Part shown: piece by piece, positions 1 through 7,128 of the stretch
Layout: each line of letters begins with the position of its first letter
How positions within the stretch are numbered: the first letter of the stretch is position 1
Source: Arthrobacter sp. V1I9
GTDB lineage: Bacteria > Actinomycetota > Actinomycetes > Actinomycetales > Micrococcaceae
NCBI RefSeq assembly: GCF_030817075.1
Contig: NZ_JAUSYU010000001.1
Location: 3,162,001-3,226,000, forward strand
Length of the DNA stretch: 64,000 bases
Direction of reading: 5' to 3'
The notes under the pieces: model-generated
What the model saw: the letters and a program-made list of their open reading frames with translations, nothing else
Databases searched by the model: none
What the model was told of the DNA's origin: nothing
Position numbers and translations under genes: made by a program

Positions 1-1
1 G

Positions 2-112
2 ACGGCCCTGCAAATTACGCCACAGTGCACCGTGCGCGCCAGCGTTGGAAACTTCACCGAGCTGCAGTCCCCAGCCTTCGGCATCACCTCGCGGGAGAAC
101 TCCAACGAATAA
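2..112 (+). CDS. 3' end of an unidentified gene (partial)
   Basis: An open frame enters from the left edge and stops with TAA at 110-112, giving the last 36 residues of a protein. Almost every third codon position is G or C, as in the real genes of this window, so it is likely coding. The residues, including VGNFTELQSPAF, show no motif I can assign. Nothing more can be said without the sequence to the left. Confidence 0.4.
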   Translation, partial: TALQITPQCTVRASVGNFTELQSPAFGITSRENSNE

Positions 113-133
113 CATCCCTTCTTGCCCAGCGGG

Positions 134-370
134 TTACGCGGCCGCCCCCTCCGCAACCCGCTTCGGAGTGATGGCGGAGACGCCGTCGCCGTCCTGCCCG
201 TACAGCCAGTCGTTGTACTGGAAGTTGTTGTCCTTCCGGCTCTTGAACAACAGGTTCCGCAATATGCGCGCCAGACCCGAGACGTGCCAGGACTCACCCC
301 ATACACGGGCGGTGCGCCGGACCCGGGCCGCGCGCGATTGAACTCGCGGATGGCCTCGTCCCAGCCGGCT
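134..370 (-). pseudogene. Decayed minus-strand gene fragment, unidentified
   Basis: On the minus strand a coding-like frame ends at a TAA (134-136). Its last residues include SRKDNNFQYNDWLYGQDGDG. Reading back, a second coding-like stretch (WDEAIREFNRARPG) lies in another frame, so at least one frameshift separates the two. The fragment stops abruptly near 370, where a LacI fragment of opposite orientation begins. I do not recognise the family. A remnant cut by a rearrangement is inferred from the frame change and the sharp junction. Confidence 0.35.
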
Positions 371-372
371 GA

Positions 373-663
373 GGTGATTCCATCATTGGCATGCTGCAGC
401 GGCTGCGTAAGCGCGGGCTCCGCGTTCCGGAGGACATGAGCATTGTGGGCTGCGACGACATCTTCGGTGCCGATTTCTGCAATACCCCGCTCACCACGCT
501 GAGCTCGCCCATCGAGCAGGCCGGGCGGGTGGCAGTGACCGTGCTCCTGGCCCAGCTCAACCCCCTGGCCGGCGGCGGAAACCGCAGCCGCTCGGTCATG
601 CCCACGCACCTCACAGTCAGGGGTTCCACTGCATCGGCACCCACCTCATCGGTTGCTCCGTAG
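373..663 (+). pseudogene. LacI-family transcriptional regulator, 5'-truncated remnant
   Basis: The frame encodes about 96 residues matching the C-terminal end of the LacI/PurR effector-binding domain: the D-S-I-I-G segment equivalent to the usual ND.xAIG, then RGLRVPEDMSIVGCDD, then PLTTLSSPIEQAGRVAV. The helix-turn-helix and roughly the first 230 residues are absent. An in-frame TGA lies just upstream at 370-372 and the sequence before it belongs to an unrelated minus-strand fragment. It cannot bind DNA and is best read as a deletion remnant. Confidence 0.75.
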
Positions 664-783
664 CAGCCCTTTCCAGCCTCCAAAAGGGCACTCATGGAGC
701 AACCGACGCATATTTTCGGAGTTTTCAAGGATCGCCGTGATCCGTTGCCATTCCTCCGTGGGATTCAGGGTGGCGGGACAAAG

Positions 784-813
784 AAGCCCCAGCGGCGACT
801 GCCGCTGGGGCTT
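784..813 (-). terminator. Hairpin terminator after the 830-1174 gene
   Basis: Perfect 13-bp stem: AAGCCCCAGCGGC (784-796), loop GACT, GCCGCTGGGGCTT (801-813). It lies 17 bases beyond the stop of the minus-strand gene. On the minus strand the stem is followed by CTTTGTCCC, a weak U-tract. Confidence 0.7.
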
Positions 814-829
814 CGATTGACGGGTTCCG

Positions 830-1174
830 CTAGAGCCGGTCCGTCTGGTCCTCGCCCTTATGGCCGGACCCGCGCAGGTTCTCCTGGACCTTGCCGAACA
901 AATCCTTGATGGTGGATTCGGCGTTGGTGAGGACATCCACCGGCAGGTAGACCTCATGCGTGAGCGGCAGGTCGTATTCATCCTTCAGGTGGGTGCCGTT
1001 CCCCACACCTTCCAGGGACAGGTAGACCATGGCCTCCGTCCGGGCGATTCCAGCGATCTTGCCAAAGACAACGGTGAATTCGTTCGGCTGGAAGCTGATG
1101 GTCTGGCCAACATGGCTGCGGCCAAGGTCACCGGCGGTGACGGCCTTTTCCTGCTGGTTGCGGGTGTATTCCAT
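830..1174 (-). CDS. Conserved hypothetical protein, 114 aa
   Basis: A short acidic cytoplasmic protein with no signal peptide or membrane segment, starting MEYTRNQQEK. ATG at 1174 is preferred because GGAGTAGTT precedes it and a longer upstream frame lacks a good ribosome site. The protein appears to be a single small beta-rich domain (TISFQPNEFTVVFGKIAG, then a central EYDLPLTHEVYLPVDVL) with a charged tail (GSGHKGEDQTDRL). I do not know a function. It is transcribed alone, divergent from the nitronate monooxygenase, and ends at a strong hairpin. Confidence 0.65.
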   Translation of the reverse strand: MEYTRNQQEKAVTAGDLGRSHVGQTISFQPNEFTVVFGKIAGIARTEAMVYLSLEGVGNGTHLKDEYDLPLTHEVYLPVDVLTNAESTIKDLFGKVQENLRGSGHKGEDQTDRL

Positions 1175-1289
1175 AACTACTCCTCTGGGTCGCCGACATC
1201 TACGCCAGCAGTCTAGCGTCGCCCCTTCGGGAGGGTACATAGTGCAAGACTGGGTTAGAGCCCAACCACACGACCCACCGGGAGCTGCC

Positions 1290-2363
1290 ATGACCGCCCA
1301 CCCCCGCCCTTCCACCTCCGCCGGCAGGGTCACGACACTCTTCGGGATCGACGCTCCCGTGGTTCTTGGCCCCTTCGGCGGCGTCTCCTCCGTACAGCTC
1401 ACCGCAGCAGTGAGCGACGGCGGCGGGCTGGGTTCCTACGGCCTGTACGGGTACGACGGCGGCGCCATCCGCAACACCGCCGCCGAGCTTCACGCCGCCA
1501 CAGCGAAGCCCTTCGCCCTGAACCTCTGGGTGCCCAATGGCAGTGAAACACCAGCCCTGCCACAGGAAGAGTTCGACCGCTACGCGACCGCCCTGAAGCC
1601 GTACTTCGAGGAACTGGGCATTCCCCTGCCGGACATGCCCGCGCGGTACATGCCCGACTACGGCGAACAGGTGGAAGCGGCGATGGAGGCGCGCCCCGCC
1701 GTCGTGAGCTTTGTCTTCGGCGTGCCTGCTCCGGCCGTTGTGGAAGAAGCACACCGCCGCGGGATCAAGGTCGTGGGCACGGCCACCACCGTTGCAGAAG
1801 CTGTGGCGCTGGAGGCAGGCGGCGTCGATGCCGTGGTAGCCAGCGGAATGGAGTCCGGCGGCCACCGGGTGTCCTTCCTGAAGCCCGCGGAGGAGTCACT
1901 CGTCGGAGCGTTCGCCCTGGTCCCGCAGGTGGCCGATGCCGTTTCCATCCCCGTGATCGCGGCCGGTGGAATCGCAGACCGCCGCGGCTTCGCGGCAGCA
2001 ATGGCTCTGGGAGCCAAGGCTGTGCAGGTGGGAACGGCGTTCCTGGCCACCAGGGAGTCAGCCGCCGTGCCCGCCTACCGGAACATCCTGCGCAGCAACG
2101 CAGCAGCACAGACGGTGCTGACCCGGACCCTGAGCGGCCGGCTGGCCCGCGGCATTCCCAACCGCATCATTGCCGAGCTTGAAGAGGGCGGCACAGTAGC
2201 CCCCTTCCCGGTACAGAACTGGCTGACGGGCCGGTTCCGGCCCGAGGCCGCCAAAAGGGAAAACACCGAACTTATGTCCCTGTGGGCCGGGCAATCCGCG
2301 CCGTTGCTGCGGCACGAAACCGCAGCGGAAGTCCTTGCCGAGTTGCTGGCGGGCACCCACTGA
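1290..2363 (+). CDS. Nitronate monooxygenase (NPD/2-nitropropane dioxygenase family)
   Basis: A 357-residue FMN-dependent TIM-barrel enzyme, the usual length for class I nitronate monooxygenases, which oxidise alkyl nitronates to carbonyls and nitrite. Visible family features are the N-terminal IDAPVVLGPFGGVSS, the phosphate-binding segments VVASGMESGGHR and VIAAGGIAD, and GAKAVQVGTAFLAT near the C-terminal third. ATG at 1290 follows GGAG at 1281. The upstream frame continues but antisense to the divergent gene. It stands alone, so the physiological substrate is open; detoxification of propionate-3-nitronate is the usual proposal for the family. Confidence 0.85.
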   Translation: MTAHPRPSTSAGRVTTLFGIDAPVVLGPFGGVSSVQLTAAVSDGGGLGSYGLYGYDGGAIRNTAAELHAATAKPFALNLWVPNGSETPALPQEEFDRYATALKPYFEELGIPLPDMPARYMPDYGEQVEAAMEARPAVVSFVFGVPAPAVVEEAHRRGIKVVGTATTVAEAVALEAGGVDAVVASGMESGGHRVSFLKPAEESLVGAFALVPQVADAVSIPVIAAGGIADRRGFAAAMALGAKAVQVGTAFLATRESAAVPAYRNILRSNAAAQTVLTRTLSGRLARGIPNRIIAELEEGGTVAPFPVQNWLTGRFRPEAAKRENTELMSLWAGQSAPLLRHETAAEVLAELLAGTH

Positions 2364-2494
2364 CTGTCATGCCGCCCGCCGTCTACGTAACGCCGGCACG
2401 GGGCCGCCAAGGGATCACCGCTAGAATCTGAACAACTAACACCTGACCGGCCCCGCACGCCCGCGCCGGTCCGGTAACCGGGAAGGGAGAGGCC

Positions 2495-3121
2495 GTGCGC
2501 ACGCACCGTCCGCGGACGCCCTTCCACTTCCTCCGCTCGTCCGCCGTGGCCACAGTCATTTTGACCCTCGCCGCCGGAGCACACCTTGCCGGCGGCGGAG
2601 AGCTCCCGGCCCCGGCCATCCTGCTGGCAGTCCTGGCCCTGACCGCCCTTGGCAGCACCACCGCCACCCGCCTGCGGCTCGGGTTTCCTGCCATGGCCGC
2701 CCTGCTGGGCGGCGGGCAACTGGCCCTGCACAAACTGTTTGCCGCTTTCGGCACGGTAGCCGCAGGGGCAGCACCGGCCGCCGCCACCTCCCATGACGGC
2801 CACCGTCCGGGCGCCGACATCCTGGCTCCCGCAGCGGCCCATCTCCACGGAGCCGGCCCTGCGTCCGGGCCCCTGATGCTGGCCGCGCACGCCCTGGCGA
2901 CGCTGGGCTGCGCACTCCTGCTGGCCAAGGGCGAAGCAGCCCTGTGGGCGCTGGCCGCCTGGCTCCGGCCCCTGGCAGCCCTCCCCCAGGCGGTGTCGCC
3001 GGACGACGGCCCTCCGGCTCTGGTTGCCTTCCGCACCTTCAGTGCCCCGCTGCGTCCCTGGCGCAACCTCCGGCAAGACAGCCGGCGCGGCCCGCCTTCC
3101 GCCGTCGCACTTCCCAGCTGA
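2495..3121 (+). CDS. Small polytopic membrane protein with His-rich loop, in the YcnI locus
   Basis: A 208-residue, Ala/Leu-rich protein with about four or five predicted membrane helices (near 17-33, 40-55, 65-95, 128-147). Between helices is a hydrophilic stretch with several histidines (HDGHRPG and AAAHLHGAGP, near 105-130). GTG at 2495 follows a good AAGGGAGAGG site. It lies 95 bases upstream of the YcnI-like gene on the same strand, so a shared role in copper handling is inferred from position and histidines only. The C-terminal 35 residues are basic and probably cytoplasmic. No named family recognised. Confidence 0.65.
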   Translation: MRTHRPRTPFHFLRSSAVATVILTLAAGAHLAGGGELPAPAILLAVLALTALGSTTATRLRLGFPAMAALLGGGQLALHKLFAAFGTVAAGAAPAAATSHDGHRPGADILAPAAAHLHGAGPASGPLMLAAHALATLGCALLLAKGEAALWALAAWLRPLAALPQAVSPDDGPPALVAFRTFSAPLRPWRNLRQDSRRGPPSAVALPS

Positions 3122-3216
3122 AGCGCCACCGCACCTCCTGCAGCGGCGGCACCAATACTTTCGTGCTCCCGGCCAAGCTCCGGCCACAAAGGTGAGCACG
3201 CCAGAAAGGCAAACCC

Positions 3217-3969
3217 ATGAACACCTCAGCTCTTCGCCGTACCCTTCAAACTGCCGCCGTCACCGGGGGCGCAGCTGCCCTGCTGCTCACGGCCGCGGGC
3301 GGAGCCTCGGCACATGTCGGTGTGACGCCGGACAAAACAGCCGCCAACTCCTACGCCCTGCTCACCTTCGGCATTCCGCACGGCTGTGACACCTCCGGCA
3401 CCACGAAGGTTGCCATCACGCTGCCGCAGGAACTGAACGATGCACAGCCCACCGTCAACCCCAACTGGACGGTGGAGAAGGTTACCGAGCAGCTCCCCGA
3501 GCCGAAGAAACTCGCCGACGGAACGTCCATCACCAAGCGGACCAGCCAGATCGTCTACACGGCCAAATCACCACTGGCCCACGAACTGCGGGATGCACTG
3601 GTGCTCTCCGTAAAACTTCCTGATGCAGCCGGCACCACGTTGTACTTCCCCACCCTCCAGAGCTGCGAAACCGGGCAGACGGACTGGTCCGAGATCGCCA
3701 GGGACGGCCAGGACCCGCACTCGCTTGAGGCACCTGCGCCGTCGGTCACGATCACCCCAGCAGCCAGCACCGATGGACACGGCGAAAGCGCGGCAACATC
3801 GCACACCACCGAAAGCCCCGCCACAGAGCAGGCGTCCGCAACGGACAGTGGGGCGGATGCCCGCAGCTGGGCCGGACTGGCAGCGGGCGTCGGTGGCCTG
3901 GTGCTCGGTGGCGCGGCCTTCCTGCGCAGCGGTGCGCGCCGCAACGCGGCAAGGTCATCCGACAGGTAG
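3217..3969 (+). CDS. YcnI/DUF1775 copper-binding secreted protein
   Basis: 250 residues: a signal peptide (1-32, ending in GGASA), a DUF1775 domain (about 33-165), a Ser/Thr/Ala-rich linker (about 170-215) and a C-terminal membrane helix (SWAGLAAGVGGLVLGGAAFL) followed by a basic tail. Cleavage after ASA would leave histidine as residue 1 of the mature protein (HVGVTPDKT). Bacillus YcnI binds Cu(II) through that N-terminal histidine, so copper binding is a family-based inference. The membrane helix suggests it is anchored outside the cell. No copper importer or exporter lies beside it; the only partner is the His-rich membrane protein upstream. Confidence 0.85.
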   Translation: MNTSALRRTLQTAAVTGGAAALLLTAAGGASAHVGVTPDKTAANSYALLTFGIPHGCDTSGTTKVAITLPQELNDAQPTVNPNWTVEKVTEQLPEPKKLADGTSITKRTSQIVYTAKSPLAHELRDALVLSVKLPDAAGTTLYFPTLQSCETGQTDWSEIARDGQDPHSLEAPAPSVTITPAASTDGHGESAATSHTTESPATEQASATDSGADARSWAGLAAGVGGLVLGGAAFLRSGARRNAARSSDR

Positions 3970-3978
3970 AACAATGGC

Positions 3979-4013
3979 TTTGATGCCCGGATCATCACGA
4001 TCCGGGCATCAAA
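3979..4013 (+). terminator. Terminator after ycnI-like gene
   Basis: A 15-bp stem, TTTGATGCCCGGATC pairing with GATCCGGGCATCAAA around a 5-nt loop, starts 10 bases after the ycnI-like stop. A-rich sequence precedes and follows, so it may work on either strand. Confidence 0.75.
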
Positions 4014-4073
4014 AAGCTCCGCCCGCCTCGTGGCAGCATTGACGCGGCCACGCACTGCCGCAAAGGTGGTGCC

Positions 4074-4742
4074 ATGAGGTCTCAGCGAATATCACACGGG
4101 TTGGTTATAACGACGGCGGCCGCTGCGGCTGCCCTGATGCTCAGCGGTTGCGGCCCCAGCCAGCCGCAAACGCAGGCGACCACGGTGCCGGATACCAGGT
4201 CTGCCAGCCCCGACGCGACGTCCGCCTCGCCGGCGGCGCCAGCGACGCCGGCGGAAACGCCATCTGCAGCGGCTCCGGCTACGCCCAAGAGCGGGGCGCC
4301 GGCCACGGCGAATACTGGGGGCCCCGGCCTCTGCAAGGCGGCGGGCCTCTCGGCCGCAACGGACGCGTCAGGCGGCGGAGCAGCGGGCAGCGTCTACATG
4401 AAGCTCAACCTCACCAACACGGGCTCTGAAGCCTGTGTCCTGCGGGGCTTTGCCGGAGTATCCCTCGCCGCTGATGCTGCAGGCGCCCCCATTGGCGCGC
4501 CGGCCATCCGCGACGAAGCCACTGCACCCGCCGACGTCCTGCTCGCACCCGGCCAGACAGGCTCGGCAGTCCTGCGCTACACGCAGGCCGGGAACTACCC
4601 CGACTGCACCATGGTGGATGCCGCCGGCTACCGGATATACCCACCGGAGGACAGAGCCTCCCTGTTCCTTCCCCAGCCGACGAAGGCCTGCAGCAACGCT
4701 GATATCACGCTGCTGACCATTGGGGCTTTCCAGCCCGCGTAG
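4074..4742 (+). CDS. DUF4232-domain lipoprotein
   Basis: 222 residues. A lipoprotein signal (residues 1-26) ends in the lipobox LSGC. A disordered Ala/Pro/Ser/Thr linker runs to about residue 80, and a DUF4232 domain follows. The domain shows paired cysteines (GLCKAAG, SEACVLRGFAGVSL, NYPDCTMVDA, TKACSN), as usual for this actinobacterial surface family of unknown function. The ATG at 4074 follows AAAGGTGG. It would be anchored to the outer face of the membrane. It is a single gene between terminators. Confidence 0.85.
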   Translation: MRSQRISHGLVITTAAAAAALMLSGCGPSQPQTQATTVPDTRSASPDATSASPAAPATPAETPSAAAPATPKSGAPATANTGGPGLCKAAGLSAATDASGGGAAGSVYMKLNLTNTGSEACVLRGFAGVSLAADAAGAPIGAPAIRDEATAPADVLLAPGQTGSAVLRYTQAGNYPDCTMVDAAGYRIYPPEDRASLFLPQPTKACSNADITLLTIGAFQPA

Positions 4743-4824
4743 AGGCATTCCGGCTGGAGCCCCATCCGCTTCCTCCCGCATTTCCCCGGCCGCATCGGCG
4801 CCTGGATAAGTGCACAGACAACTG

Positions 4825-4855
4825 CAGGCGGTCCGGCAAGGTGCCGGGCCGCCTG
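4825..4855. terminator. Hairpin between convergent genes
   Basis: CAGGCGG-T-CCGGC pairs with GCCGG-G-CCGCCTG, with a single mismatch in a 13-bp stem, between the converging lipoprotein and DUF4383 genes. Probably a bidirectional terminator. Confidence 0.65.
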
Positions 4856-4893
4856 CGGTTGGTTCCGCCCCTTGGAGGCGTTTGTTGAGGTAG

Positions 4894-5364
4894 TTAGTGT
4901 GCGGTGGTGGTGCGTCCCGCGCGTGCATTGCCGCGGGAAAGGGCCACGCCCAGTCCGATCATGCCGAGTCCCAGGACAAAGTGCAGCCAGTTATCCGCGG
5001 CGTTTACCGGGACGAAGTTAGCCGGCGTGTCATGCCCGATCAGCAGGCCGTAGAGCCAGAGGACCAGATAGATGGCGCCGCCCACCAGCAGGTAGTTCCT
5101 GGACTGCGCAGCGCTGCGGGCCATGGCGATGCCGGCTGCGCCAAACAGCAGGTGGACGATGTTGTGCAGAATCGACACCTGGAAGATACCCAGGAGCAGG
5201 GCCTCTGATTCATGCCCCGCGAAGCCCATGGTTTCGTAGTTGGAGGTGATGCCCGGAATGAAGCCCAGGACGCCCACCAGGAGGAACACTGCGCCCACGG
5301 CAAGGGCAGCTTTTTGGATGTTTGTCCGGCCTCCGGTGCGACCGTCGGAACTCATGCTTGTCAT
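4894..5364 (-). CDS. DUF4383 membrane protein
   Basis: 156 residues with four hydrophobic helices (about 19-40, 55-80, 88-108, 123-142), typical of DUF4383. Characteristic segments are LGFIPGITSNY and the histidine-containing LHNIVHLLFGAAG. The start at 5364 is supported by GGAGTAATC directly upstream on the minus strand. No biochemical role is established for the family. The AT-rich upstream region with palindromes suggests regulated expression. Confidence 0.85.
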   Translation of the reverse strand: MTSMSSDGRTGGRTNIQKAALAVGAVFLLVGVLGFIPGITSNYETMGFAGHESEALLLGIFQVSILHNIVHLLFGAAGIAMARSAAQSRNYLLVGGAIYLVLWLYGLLIGHDTPANFVPVNAADNWLHFVLGLGMIGLGVALSRGNARAGRTTTAH

Positions 5365-5445
5365 GATTACTCCTGCTGTTGTCGTAAACGTTCACATCTG
5401 GCTGCCGGGTCGCGCCTGAACCATAGACTTAAACACCGACATCAT

Positions 5446-5487
5446 AAGTATACTTAGCAACTACGCCACGCATAGATCAGGATCTAT
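5446..5487. promoter_or_regulatory. Two palindromes in an AT-rich divergent promoter region
   Basis: The 5365-5545 gap is much AT-richer than its surroundings. It holds a 10-bp palindrome AAGTATACTT (5446-5455) and a perfect inverted repeat ATAGATC-AG-GATCTAT (5472-5487), placed between the divergent DUF4383 and FAD-Rieske genes. Operator function is inferred from position only. Confidence 0.4.
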
Positions 5488-5545
5488 AACAGACCCATCA
5501 CAAATAGCCCGCAAGGGCATGGACCAAAAGGCAGGCTGAGCAGGG

Positions 5546-7072
5546 ATGACGTCGATTTGGTTGGACCGCGCGGAGACCTTCACTTCGGATCCGTTCGAGC
5601 CCGGAAGCAGCTATGACACCGTGGTGGCCGGCGCCGGACTCACCGGCCTGGTAACCGCACTCCTGCTGGCCCGCTCGGGGCAAAACGTCCTGGTGCTCGA
5701 GGCCCGCCATCCCGGTGCCGTGACCACCGGAAACACCACCGCCAAAGTGACACTGCTGCAGGGCACCTTCCTGTCGCAACTGGCCCGCCAGTACTCACAG
5801 AAGCAGGTGCAGGCGTACGTGGATGCCAACCGCGAGGGCCAGGCGTGGCTGCTGCGGTACCTCGAAGAACACAGGGTGCCCTTCCAGACCCGGGACGCTT
5901 TTACATACGCGGCGTCCGCGCAGGGGACGGAAAAGCTCCGAGAAGAGGTCAGCGCCGGCACCACCGCAGGACTGGACATGGAATACGTGCGCGATCCCGG
6001 GCTGCCGTTTCCCGTCCACGGCGCCGTACGCCTCGCGGACCAGGCGCAGATCAACCCCGTGGAGGTGCTGGACACCTTGGTGTCCGACATCCGCGGCCGT
6101 GGCGGCTCAATCGTGGGTGGCGTACGGCTGCAGGATGTCACTGGCGCCAGCCCGGCCACTGTCCACACAGACCGGGGCACCGTCACCGCCAACGAAGTGG
6201 TACTTGCCACCGGCATTCCGGTGCTGGACCGTGGACTCTACTTCGCCAAGCTGAAGCCCAGCCGTTCCTATGCGGCGGCACTGCAGCTGCAGGAGGACCA
6301 GACTCCTCCCCCTGGTATGTACCTCTCGGTTGAACAGCCCACACATTCGCTGCGCGACTACGAGGTGGACGGCCGCCGGCTGCTCCTGGTGGGCGGGCAC
6401 GGACACCACGTGGGCCGCGCACGTTCCGAGAAACACCATCTCGGCAGTCTCCTGGACTGGGCCGTGCAGCACTACCCCGGCGCGGTTGCCACCCACACCT
6501 GGTCAGCGCAGGACTACATGCCCACCAACCTCATGCCCTTCTTCGGCAAGTTCCCGCGGGGCAAGGGCCACATCTACTTCGGCACGGGCTACAACAAGTG
6601 GGGCATGACCAATGCCGTGGCAGCCGCCGTGGGCATTTCGGCTGACATCCTGGGCGGGAACGTGCCGTGGGCCAACACCATCCACCACCGGGTCACCTCA
6701 CCCTCCGGCGCCTTCTCCGCCGTCGCGCTCAATGCCGGAGTGGCAGCCAAGCTCGCTACTGGCTGGGGGCAGGTGGCCGCCGAGGGCCTGCGGAAGGACG
6801 GGAAAGAGCCTGTGCCCGCACAAGCCCCGGTGGTTCCGCCCGAAGGTGAGGGCAGGGTCTACCGCGAGGGATCAAAACCGGTCGCCATCTCGACCGTTGA
6901 CGGCACCACCTGCAAGTTGTCGGCCGTCTGCACGCACCTGGGAGGAATCCTGCACTGGAATGACAGTGAGCGGTCGTGGGACTGCCCGTTGCACGGCTCC
7001 CGCTTCGACAGTGACGGAAAGCGCCTTGAAGGTCCGGCCACCAAGGACCTGCCGGCCGCAGGAAAGGCTTGA
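5546..7072 (+). CDS. FAD-dependent oxidoreductase with C-terminal Rieske [2Fe-2S] domain
   Basis: 508 residues in two parts. Residues 20-400 are a DAO-type FAD oxidoreductase: GAGLTGLVTALLLARSG is the dinucleotide fold and VLVLEAR the ribose-binding acid. Residues 415-508 are a Rieske domain. Its cluster ligands are all present: C462 and H464 in CTHLG, C480 and H483 in CPLHGSRF. No signal peptide, so cytoplasmic. The Rieske part probably passes electrons to or from the flavin. The substrate is unknown. The lhr reading frame begins at or just after its stop. Confidence 0.88.
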   Translation: MTSIWLDRAETFTSDPFEPGSSYDTVVAGAGLTGLVTALLLARSGQNVLVLEARHPGAVTTGNTTAKVTLLQGTFLSQLARQYSQKQVQAYVDANREGQAWLLRYLEEHRVPFQTRDAFTYAASAQGTEKLREEVSAGTTAGLDMEYVRDPGLPFPVHGAVRLADQAQINPVEVLDTLVSDIRGRGGSIVGGVRLQDVTGASPATVHTDRGTVTANEVVLATGIPVLDRGLYFAKLKPSRSYAAALQLQEDQTPPPGMYLSVEQPTHSLRDYEVDGRRLLLVGGHGHHVGRARSEKHHLGSLLDWAVQHYPGAVATHTWSAQDYMPTNLMPFFGKFPRGKGHIYFGTGYNKWGMTNAVAAAVGISADILGGNVPWANTIHHRVTSPSGAFSAVALNAGVAAKLATGWGQVAAEGLRKDGKEPVPAQAPVVPPEGEGRVYREGSKPVAISTVDGTTCKLSAVCTHLGGILHWNDSERSWDCPLHGSRFDSDGKRLEGPATKDLPAAGKA

Positions 7073-7128
7073 GCCAAGGCAAAGGGGAGGCCGTCACCAG
7101 TGTCGGTGGCCTGGGGCATGATGGAGGC

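Noticed and set aside
2075..3199. 374-codon minus-strand frame over the 3' end of the nitronate monooxygenase and the membrane-protein gene
   Set aside because: Composition is Gly/Arg/Cys-rich noise and it covers two better supported genes.
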